Shown here: piece after piece, positions 6,000 through 10,166 of the stretch
How the letters are laid out: the number at the start of each line of letters is the position of its first letter
How positions within the stretch are numbered: the first letter of the stretch is position 1
Assembly: GCA_900552725.1 (NCBI GenBank)
Contig: USAT01000070.1
Location: 1 to 10,166, forward strand
Origin: an uncultured Eubacteriales bacterium
Lineage (GTDB): Bacteria > Bacillota > Clostridia > Oscillospirales > Oscillospiraceae
Direction: 5' to 3'
Length of the DNA stretch: 10,166 nucleotides
Position numbers and translations under genes: made by a program
Notes under the pieces: generated by a model
The model's input: the letters and a program-made list of their open reading frames with translations, nothing else
What the model was told of the DNA's origin: nothing
Database searches by the model: none

Positions 6000-6185
6000 T
6001 TATACCACATTCCCTTGGAGCACACTGGCCTGCAAATAGAAATCTTCTACCGATTTGGCTTCGGCAAACAACCTTGTCCCCAGCGAGTCCTCCACCATAT
6101 TGGACACAATATAGTTTGAGAACAGCTTTTCCTCAACATGCCAGATAACATATGTCTTGCTAACATGGCGGGCGCCATCTATCAA
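6000..6185 (-). pseudogene. unidentified foreign gene fragment, about 61 aa
   Basis: A minus-strand frame reads KILLIDGARHVSKTYVIWHV and continues to ...DFYLQASVLQGNVV and a stop at 6000-6002. I do not recognise it. The annotated TTG start is arbitrary: an in-frame stop lies eight codons before it and no ribosome site is near, so the N terminus appears lost. Downstream, AAAAAGGAG (about 5964-5973) and an ATG at 5955-5953 look like the start of a second gene (MPNPCWRVY), which is cut at about 5930 where the cas1 fragment begins. Two genes in a row, each broken at the outer edge, suggest one piece of foreign DNA joined to cas1. Chance coding is possible. Confidence 0.3.
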
Positions 6186-6278
6186 GAGAATCTTCGGGGA
6201 ATACGATTACAAGTGCTACTCAATGACTTTTTAATAAGTCCTATAATGTAACTTTTTAATTATCAGAATCCCAGAAAA

Positions 6279-6299
6279 GTGCATGTATAATAGATGCAC
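6279..6299 (+). promoter_or_regulatory. TATAAT inside a GTGCAT/ATGCAC dyad
   Basis: GTGCAT (6279-6284) and ATGCAC (6294-6299) flank TATAAT (6286-6291). It could be a -10 box covered by an operator, but no good -35 element lies 16-18 bases upstream and no gene follows within reach. The next strong signal on this strand is the terminator at 6521-6552, so an RNA of about 250 bases is conceivable. Confidence 0.25.
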
Positions 6300-6520
6300 G
6301 AAAATATAAAATAGGATTTCTTGGTTTACCAAGCTTTTTCCCTAATTTTGCGGGGATAGATTATACAAAATCTGGCAGAGCCATGTGAGCTTTTGTGATA
6401 AAAAACGCAGTATTTTCAAAGATACAAAATCTATTTCAACTATTTAACTCTGTTTTTTCAAAAAGCAGCTCATAAACCAGAGGTCATAGGCTTGAGTCAT
6501 GTGCTCGCAACTGCAAAATA

Positions 6521-6552
6521 CCCGGTATTCTGGCTGAATACCGGGCATTTTT
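6521..6552 (+). terminator. intrinsic terminator, plus strand
   Basis: A perfect 10-bp stem (CCCGGTATTC 6521-6530 with GAATACCGGG 6536-6545), five-base loop, then CATTTTT. No gene lies directly upstream on this strand, so the terminator probably belongs to a lost gene of the island or to an unrecognised RNA. Confidence 0.7.
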
Positions 6553-6694
6553 CTAACTTTTAGGTGCTTCTTGGAATAGTACGATTTGCTATTTGGAATC
6601 ATTTTGGGGGGCACTTTGGTCAAAAACTTGTTTGCTTGGGTTACGTTGTCTGGATTTCCAATCGGTATTTAATAGGAAATATCCCTGATATTAG

Positions 6695-6731
6695 CAAACC
6701 CGAACCCATCCCTCACAGGGAAGAAGTTCGG
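6695..6731 (-). terminator. hairpin after tRNA-Tyr, weak terminator
   Basis: On the minus strand, CCGAAC (6726-6731) pairs with GTTCGG (6700-6705) around an inner CCCT-GTG-AGGG stem, followed by only TTT. It lies 13 bases past the CCA of tRNA-Tyr. The outer stem sequence is shared with the stronger terminator at 5135-5162, which also follows a tRNA-Tyr end. Confidence 0.4.
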
Positions 6732-6742
6732 ATTTCTTATGT

Positions 6743-6766
6743 TTGGTGGGGGAAGGTGGATTCGAA
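6743..6766 (-). repeat. second copy of the tRNA-Tyr 3'-end repeat
   Basis: This is the copy within the intact tRNA-Tyr, identical over 24 bases to 5161-5184. It covers the CCA, the 3' acceptor strand and half of the T arm. Confidence 0.75.
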
Positions 6767-6828
6767 CCACCGAAGTCATTGACAGCAGATTTACAGTCTG
6801 TCCCCTTTGGCCACTCGGGAATTCCCCC
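6744..6828 (-). tRNA. tRNA-Tyr(GTA), CCA encoded
   Basis: An 85-base class II tRNA. Acceptor GGGGGAA pairs with TTCCCCC, then discriminator A and encoded CCA. The anticodon loop is CTGTAAA with anticodon GTA, the long variable arm reads TGTCAATGACTTCG, and the T arm holds GGTTCGAAT. It lies 129 bases after tRNA-Thr, has no clear promoter of its own, and is likely co-transcribed with it. Its 3' end is duplicated at 5161-5184. Confidence 0.95.
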
Positions 6829-6847
6829 ATATTCACTTTGCTGTACT

Positions 6848-6880
6848 CATTTTGAAACCCAGCGAAGCGGTTTCAAAATG
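6848..6880. repeat. perfect inverted repeat between the two tRNA genes
   Basis: CATTTTGAAACC (6848-6859) and GGTTTCAAAATG (6869-6880) make a perfect 12-bp stem with a nine-base loop. No T-run follows on the minus strand, so it is not a standard terminator; it may guide processing of the two-tRNA transcript or be a small mobile-repeat trace. Confidence 0.6.
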
Positions 6881-6957
6881 AAGAGGAGAAAGGCGATTGC
6901 GGATATGGAGCTTTTCGCTTCTGCGGAAAGCGGAATGGAGCAAGCGTCTTTCGACGG

Positions 6958-7033
6958 TGGAGCTGGTAGACGGATTCGAACCCCCGACCTGCTGATTACA
7001 AATCAGCTGCTCTACCGGCTGAGCTACACCAGC
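6958..7033 (-). tRNA. tRNA-Thr(TGT), CCA encoded
   Basis: A 76-base tRNA. Acceptor GCTGGTG pairs with TACCAGC (one G-U), the D arm has TAGCTCAGCCGGTAGAGCA, the anticodon arm CTGATTTGTAATCAG carries TGT, and the T arm holds GGTTCGAATCC. Discriminator T and an encoded CCA follow. It is the first gene of a Thr-Tyr tRNA unit behind the promoter at 7054-7082. Confidence 0.95.
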
Positions 7034-7053
7034 GTATCCGCTGCGACTATATT

Positions 7054-7082
7054 ACTATACCATTCACCCGGGGCAAAGTCAA
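7054..7082 (-). promoter_or_regulatory. promoter of the tRNA-Thr/Tyr unit
   Basis: On the minus strand TTGACT (7077-7082), a 17-base spacer and TATAGT (7054-7059) lie 21 bases before tRNA-Thr. GGGGC (7070-7074) and GCCCC (7083-7087) form an inverted repeat around the -35. Confidence 0.8.
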
Positions 7083-7107
7083 GCCCCAAAATACAGTTTT
7101 TTGCGGC

Positions 7108-7147
7108 AAAACAAAGCGGCAGCCGGCCCACTGGTCAGGGGGCTGCC
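7108..7147 (-). terminator. terminator of acpP
   Basis: On the minus strand GGCAGCC (7141-7147) pairs with GGCTGCC (7118-7124), followed by GCTTTGTTTT. It begins 24 bases after the acpP stop codon and precedes the tRNA promoter. Confidence 0.7.
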
Positions 7148-7170
7148 GTCTATTCGCCTTCTGGCCGTTC

Positions 7171-7404
7171 TCAGCTGTCGATGTGCTCCTCCAGATAATG
7201 GGCCAGCTCGCCAACGGTGTGGATCTTCTCAATGTCCTCATCGGGGATCTCGATATCGAACTCGTCCTCCAGGGTCATCACCAGGTCCACTACATCCAGC
7301 GAATCCGCGCCCAGGTCATTGACGATATCGGTATTCTCATTCACTTCGTCCGCCTCAATATCAAGCTGTTCGCACAGCAGTTCAATCAGTTTCTCCAGTA
7401 CCAT
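7171..7404 (-). CDS. acpP: acyl carrier protein, 77 aa
   Basis: Carries growing acyl chains on a phosphopantetheine arm in cytoplasmic fatty acid synthesis. The protein is small and very acidic, of standard length, with the attachment motif LGADSLDVVDLV; Ser35 is the modified residue. The flanking TDIVNDLG and EDEFDIEIPDEDIEKI stretches are typical of AcpP helices II and III. The start at 7404 is chosen because CAGGAGG lies five bases upstream; the frame extends nine codons further (from 7431) through that ribosome site, which cannot be real. The gene has its own promoter (7462-7490) and terminator (7108-7147), so it is a single-gene unit here, away from other fab genes. It is divergent from the hydrogenase-like operon. 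Confidence 0.97.
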   Translation of the reverse strand: MVLEKLIELLCEQLDIEADEVNENTDIVNDLGADSLDVVDLVMTLEDEFDIEIPDEDIEKIHTVGELAHYLEEHIDS

Positions 7405-7461
7405 ATTTGCCTCCTGAAAAAGTATATACATATTTTTTACGGTAAATTTTACAGTGACTAT

Positions 7462-7490
7462 ATGATAGCGTGTTTTTGGGGGGTTGGCAA
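7462..7490 (-). promoter_or_regulatory. promoter of acpP
   Basis: On the minus strand TTGCCA (7485-7490), a 17-base spacer and TATCAT (7462-7467) lie about 58 bases before the acpP start. Confidence 0.65.
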
Positions 7491-7511
7491 GATTTTTTCT
7501 TCGGCAAATGG

Positions 7512-7537
7512 CACAAATATTCTGTGAATACCTTGTG
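7512..7537. promoter_or_regulatory. imperfect palindrome, candidate operator
   Basis: CACAA (7512-7516), TATTC (7518-7522), TGT, GAATA (7526-7530), TTGTG (7533-7537) form a nested dyad between the divergent acpP and DRTGG/hydrogenase promoters. It lies about 60 bases upstream of the latter's -35. The TTGTG arms recall redox-regulator sites, but it does not match the standard Rex site. Confidence 0.3.
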
Positions 7538-7599
7538 ATAACCGCACCAGTCCGTCAAAAAGCTCTCCTAAAATCCTCCCCTCCACTCCTTTCTCCCCG

Positions 7600-7628
7600 T
7601 TGCGCCGCCCCACGCGGCCTGTTATAAT
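7600..7628 (+). promoter_or_regulatory. promoter of the DRTGG/HydS-like operon
   Basis: TTGCGC (7600-7605), a 17-base spacer and a perfect TATAAT (7623-7628) precede the first gene at 7683. Transcription would start near 7635. Confidence 0.7.
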
Positions 7629-7631
7629 AGA

Positions 7632-7662
7632 AAAAAGTAAGGGGATATCCTCCCCGCTTTTT
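7632..7662 (+). promoter_or_regulatory. terminator-like hairpin at the 5' end of the operon mRNA
   Basis: AAAAAG (7632-7637) and GGGG (7641-7644) pair with CCCC (7652-7655) and CTTTTT (7657-7662). It lies right at the predicted start of transcription and ends before the ribosome site at 7667-7672. The position suggests mRNA stabilisation or initial-transcript attenuation rather than a true terminator. Confidence 0.4.
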
Positions 7663-7682
7663 GCCGAAAGGATTGATACGCC

Positions 7683-8024
7683 ATGAAAATGAAAGAGATC
7701 CTCACCCTGCTGGGGGGCCGCCTGCTGTGCGGCGCGCCGCAGGACGACCACGAATTTACCAGCGCCTTCGCCAGCGATATGATGAGCGATGTGCTGGCCT
7801 ATGGCCAGGGCCAGTCCCTGCTGCTCACCGGGCTGCTCAACCAGCAGGTCATCCGCACCGCGGAAATGCTGGATATGCACTGCATCATCTTTGTCCGGGG
7901 CAAAACCCCCGCCGAGGAGGTCCTCACCCTGGCGCGGGAAAAAGGCATCGCCGTCATCAGCACCCAGCGCGGCATGTTCACCGCCAGCGGCCTGCTGTAT
8001 GGCGCCGGCCTGCGCGGCGTATAA
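7683..8024 (+). CDS. DRTGG-domain protein, 113 aa
   Basis: A single DRTGG-type domain: VLAYGQGQSLLLTGLLNQQV followed by IRTAEMLDMHCIIFVRGKTP and ending TLAREKGIAVISTQRGMFTA, matching stand-alone DRTGG proteins of clostridia; the name motif itself is changed to LLTG. The biochemical role of the domain is unknown; elsewhere it is found beside CBS domains or in phosphotransacetylase and cobyric-acid-type proteins, and a nucleotide- or ligand-sensing role is suspected. It opens the operon, 11 bases before the HATPase gene. AAAGGA lies ten bases before the ATG; a second ATG two codons on would be too far from it. A second copy of the domain ends the cluster (9801-10133), and the pairing around an Fe-S protein is a repeated clostridial pattern. 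Confidence 0.88.
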   Translation: MKMKEILTLLGGRLLCGAPQDDHEFTSAFASDMMSDVLAYGQGQSLLLTGLLNQQVIRTAEMLDMHCIIFVRGKTPAEEVLTLAREKGIAVISTQRGMFTASGLLYGAGLRGV

Positions 8025-8035
8025 AGGGGCCCGCC

Positions 8036-8455
8036 ATGACACTGCAATATCATTACATCGTCCCCGGCGATGACTTTGTCCACGCTGGGGAAGCCAGCGG
8101 CCACCTCAAGGGCGTGCTGCGCCAGCTGGGCTACCCCGGCGATGCCATCCGCCGGGTCGCCGTCTCGATGTACGAGGGCGAAATCAATATGGTCATCCAC
8201 GCCAATGGCGGCGAGATCGATGCCGAGATCGATGATCGCGGCATCACCATTGTCCTGCGGGATCAGGGTCCCGGCATCCCCGATGTGGAAAAGGCCATGC
8301 AGGAGGGCTGGAGCACCGCCAGCGATGAGATCCGGGCCCAGGGCTTCGGCGCCGGTATGGGCCTGCCCAATATGAAAAAATACACCGACAATATGCAGAT
8401 CGACACCGTCCTGGGGGTCGGCACCACCATCTCCCTGCGGGTGGATCTGCATTGA
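8036..8455 (+). CDS. anti-sigma-type HATPase (RsbW-like serine kinase fold), 139 aa
   Basis: A GHKL ATPase domain alone. The N box is YEGEINMVIHANGG (about residues 46-59, with Glu47/Glu49 and Asn51/Asn57), the G1 box DQGPGIPD (76-83), and the G2 box GFGAGMGLPNMKKY (103-116), followed by the closing VGTTISL strand. All ATP-binding motifs are intact. Proteins of this size act as anti-sigma factors or serine protein kinases that phosphorylate an STAS partner; no STAS or sigma gene is in the window. The start is set by AAGGGG overlapping the previous stop, six bases before the ATG; the frame is open further upstream only as an overlap with the first gene. Its place next to a HydS-like protein suggests a signalling role in response to redox or hydrogen. 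Confidence 0.9.
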   Translation: MTLQYHYIVPGDDFVHAGEASGHLKGVLRQLGYPGDAIRRVAVSMYEGEINMVIHANGGEIDAEIDDRGITIVLRDQGPGIPDVEKAMQEGWSTASDEIRAQGFGAGMGLPNMKKYTDNMQIDTVLGVGTTISLRVDLH

Positions 8456-8482
8456 TGCCGGGAGAAACTAAGCGAGGAAAAG

Positions 8483-9814
8483 ATGGAACACCAGACCTAT
8501 TTTCACTCCGTTACGCTCAATAAGGATCTGTGCCACGGCTGCATCACCTGCGTCAAGCGCTGCCCTACTGAGGCCATCCGGGTTCGGGATGGCAAAGCCC
8601 GCATCCTGGGCGAGCGCTGCATCGATTGCGGCGAGTGCATCCGCATCTGTCCCCACCACGCCAAGCGGGCCGTCAGCGATACCATGGAGGCACTGGATGG
8701 CTTCAAGTATAAGATAGCGCTGCCCGCACCGGTGCTCTTCGCCCAGATCAAGCATTTGGATCACACCGGTCGCATCATTCTGGCCCTGCAGCGCATCGGC
8801 TTCGATGAGGTTTACGAGGTGGGCGCCGCCGCGGAACTCATCTCCCAGTCCACCAAGGAATACATGGCGCATTATCAGGGCCCGCTGCCGCTCATCTCCT
8901 CGGCCTGTCCGGCCGTGCTGCGGCTTATCCGGGTCCGCTTCCCCGATCTTTTGGAGCACCTGCTGCCCCTGCAGCCCCCTGTGGAGCTGGCCGCCGTGCT
9001 GGCCCGCCGCGCCGCCGTGGAAAAGACCGGCCTCAAGCCGGAGGAGATCGGCGTTGCGTTTATTACCCCCTGCCCCGCCAAGGTAACGGCCGCCAAGGTG
9101 CCGCTGGGCAATCAGACCCGTAATATCGATGCCGCCATCGCCATCAGCCGGGTATACCCCCAGCTGGTGCAGGAGGTCAAAAAGATGGAGCTGCCCGAGT
9201 TCGAGCATCTTTCCCACATGGGCAGCACCGGTCTTAGCTGGGCCGCCAATAGCGGTGAATCCACCGGCAGCGGGCAGCGCCGCTACATCGCCGCCGATGG
9301 CATCGAAAATGTCATCAAGATCCTGGAAGCCATTGAGGATGAGCAGTTCACCCGCCTAGATTTCGTGGAGCTTTCCGCCTGCCCGGGCGGCTGCGTAGGC
9401 GGCGTAATGAATGTGGAAAATCCCTATGCGGCGGCGGCCCGCATCAAGCGGCTGGCCCGCGATCTGCCGCAGGTGGGCACCCAGTGGCCCACCCCGGAAT
9501 GGCTGCCGGAGGATGTTTACTTCAATAAAAAGATCGAGCCGCTGAATGTCATGTCCCTGGGGAGCGATCCCTCTCAGTCGCTGGTGCTCTTCGCCAAGAT
9601 GCAGAGCTACGAGCGCCGGTTCCCCGGCCTGGATTGCGGCAGGTGCGGGTGCCCCACCTGCCATGCCCTCGCCGAGGATATTGTCCGCGGCTACCGCACC
9701 GAGGATGACTGCATCTACCTGCTTAAGGAAAAGCTGGAGCAGCTGGCCCAGTCCCTGGCGGGGCTTTCCGCCCACCGCACCCCCATGGAGGATATTGAAC
9801 ATGACAGCGAATGA
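8483..9814 (+). CDS. sensory-type [FeFe]-hydrogenase homologue, 443 aa
   Basis: Domain order: two [4Fe-4S] ferredoxin motifs (C17, C20, C23, C27 and C46, C49, C52, C56), an H-domain like the large subunit of [FeFe]-hydrogenases (about 75-330), then a C-x2-C-x4-C cluster motif (C385, C388, C393, with C410 as likely fourth ligand). The four cysteines that hold the H-cluster are kept: C142 (SSACP), C197 (TPCPAK), C300 and C304 (ELSACPGGC). The usual TSCCP is SSACP, so the proton-relay cysteine is Ala141, and the H-cluster methionines are Thr195 and Ser298. This is the pattern of the putative sensory HydS group rather than of catalytic enzymes. No small subunit or PAS domain is present. GAGGA lies just upstream of the start; the end overlaps the next gene by 14 bases. 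Whether it carries a full H-cluster needs HydEFG in the genome. Confidence 0.88.
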   Translation: MEHQTYFHSVTLNKDLCHGCITCVKRCPTEAIRVRDGKARILGERCIDCGECIRICPHHAKRAVSDTMEALDGFKYKIALPAPVLFAQIKHLDHTGRIILALQRIGFDEVYEVGAAAELISQSTKEYMAHYQGPLPLISSACPAVLRLIRVRFPDLLEHLLPLQPPVELAAVLARRAAVEKTGLKPEEIGVAFITPCPAKVTAAKVPLGNQTRNIDAAIAISRVYPQLVQEVKKMELPEFEHLSHMGSTGLSWAANSGESTGSGQRRYIAADGIENVIKILEAIEDEQFTRLDFVELSACPGGCVGGVMNVENPYAAAARIKRLARDLPQVGTQWPTPEWLPEDVYFNKKIEPLNVMSLGSDPSQSLVLFAKMQSYERRFPGLDCGRCGCPTCHALAEDIVRGYRTEDDCIYLLKEKLEQLAQSLAGLSAHRTPMEDIEHDSE

Positions 9815-10133
9815 GCTTTGCCGCGCCTGCGGCTTTACCCTGCTGTGCTGCCCCGAGCGGGAAATAACCGGCGGTGTATACTGCTGCGATCTTCTCAGCA
9901 TGGTGATGGGCCACGCCCCCACTGATGGGGTCTGGTTCACCGTTATGGCAAATCAGAACACCATTGTTGCCGCCCTCATGGCCGATGTGTCCTGCGTTGT
10001 CCTCACCGAGGGCATTCGCCCGGATGACGCTATGCTGGCCCGTGCCAAAACCGAGGGCATTGCCATCGCCGCGACTGACCTGCCTAGCTTTGAGGCGGCC
10101 ACCCGCGCCCATACCACACTCTGCACAAGGTAA
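9801..10133 (+). CDS. second DRTGG-domain protein, 110 aa
   Basis: The start at 9801 lies inside the end of the previous gene (14-base overlap), with GGAGGAT about eight bases upstream, so translation is probably coupled. The protein resembles the first DRTGG protein in layout: VYCCDLLSMVMGHAPTDGVW, then TIVAALMADVSCVVLTEGI and RAKTEGIAIAATDLPSFEAA. Its N terminus is richer in cysteine (ELCRACGFTLLCC, and VYCC), which is unusual for the domain and might bind metal; this is inference. Two similar small proteins around a HydS-like protein suggest that they form a pair or complex with it. The last 33 bases of the window hold nothing recognisable; the operon likely continues, in related genomes into a PHP phosphatase and hydrogenase subunits. 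Confidence 0.85.
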   Translation: MTANELCRACGFTLLCCPEREITGGVYCCDLLSMVMGHAPTDGVWFTVMANQNTIVAALMADVSCVVLTEGIRPDDAMLARAKTEGIAIAATDLPSFEAATRAHTTLCTR

Positions 10134-10166
10134 ACATTCGCGGCGCAGCCGCCCCCGGCGCCCCCT

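Larger units (their letters stand above)
6186..6743. other. AT-rich stretch without recognisable genes
   Basis: No convincing coding frame was found on either strand in these 558 bases. What can be seen: a TATAAT within a GTGCAT/ATGCAC dyad (6279-6299), a small hairpin CTTGG-TTTA-CCAAG followed by CTTTTT (6320-6338), a clear plus-strand terminator (6521-6552), and a hairpin that may end the tRNA transcript (6695-6731). The frame at 6564-6782 runs antisense into the tRNA and is not a gene. Confidence 0.6.
5161..6766. mobile_element. candidate decayed genomic island at tRNA-Tyr
   Basis: The stretch between the two 24-base tRNA-Tyr end copies is visibly AT-richer than both flanks and holds only gene fragments: part of an FmdE-family gene, a type I-E CRISPR relic, the start of cas1, and a foreign minus-strand fragment. 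No integrase or other mobility gene is seen in about 1.6 kb. The best reading is an integrated element that lost most of its content by deletion. An old tandem tRNA-Tyr duplication that later lost one gene body is the alternative. Confidence 0.45.

Noticed and set aside
6465..6514. Resemblance to the 3' half of tRNA-Met (CTCATAA, then AGGTCATAGG)
   Set aside because: The anticodon and T stems do not pair and no 5' half is present; too weak to call even a tRNA remnant or second attachment site.
6564..6782. A 72-codon plus-strand frame upstream of the tRNA
   Set aside because: It runs into the tRNA-Tyr complement (WWGKVDSNHRS), has no ribosome site and no recognisable domain.
6743..7198. A 151-codon plus-strand frame starting MVGEGGFEPP
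   Set aside because: It is antisense to tRNA-Tyr and tRNA-Thr; GEGGFEPP and GAGRRIRTPDLL are well-known false translations of tRNA complements.
7661..8035. Upstream extension of the HATPase frame to 7661
   Set aside because: It overlaps the first DRTGG gene entirely, is proline/arginine-rich, and the ATG at 8036 has its own ribosome site.

Overview
The window looks like chromosomal DNA of a GC-rich, probably anaerobic Firmicute, most likely a gut-type clostridium (Oscillospirales-like). This rests on three things: strong AGGAGG-type ribosome sites with TTGACA/TATAAT promoters, the style of the MATE, AraC and MFS proteins, and a DRTGG / ATPase / [FeFe]-hydrogenase-like operon typical of clostridia. 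The assignment is an inference; there is no rRNA or full marker set.

Left part (1-5125): a minus-strand membrane protein of unknown function (118-888) with its own consensus promoter; a minus-strand MFS transporter (970-2136) divergent from a plus-strand AraC-type regulator (2246-3130), sharing a compact region with interlocked promoters; then a structured leader (promoter, short ORF, intrinsic terminator, further hairpins), a 70-residue protein resembling parts of a MarR regulator, another hairpin, and a MATE efflux gene broken by one frameshift at about 4666.

Middle (about 5130-6830): an AT-richer scrapyard bounded by two copies of the 3' end of tRNA-Tyr (5161-5184 and 6743-6766). Inside are the C-terminal zinc-finger part of an FmdE-family gene, a type I-E CRISPR relic (29-nt repeat, 32-nt spacer, degenerate 29-nt repeat), the first third of a type I-E cas1, a foreign unidentified fragment on the opposite strand, and about 550 bases without a recognisable gene. 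The layout fits a decayed island integrated at the 3' end of tRNA-Tyr; no integrase remains.

Right part (6744-10166): a minus-strand tRNA pair, Thr(TGT) then Tyr(GTA), behind a consensus promoter; acpP on the minus strand with its own promoter and terminator; and, divergently on the plus strand, a tight operon of a DRTGG protein, an anti-sigma-like HATPase, a sensory-type [FeFe]-hydrogenase homologue whose proton-relay cysteine is replaced by alanine, and a second DRTGG protein. The operon probably continues beyond the window and may sense or regulate hydrogen metabolism.
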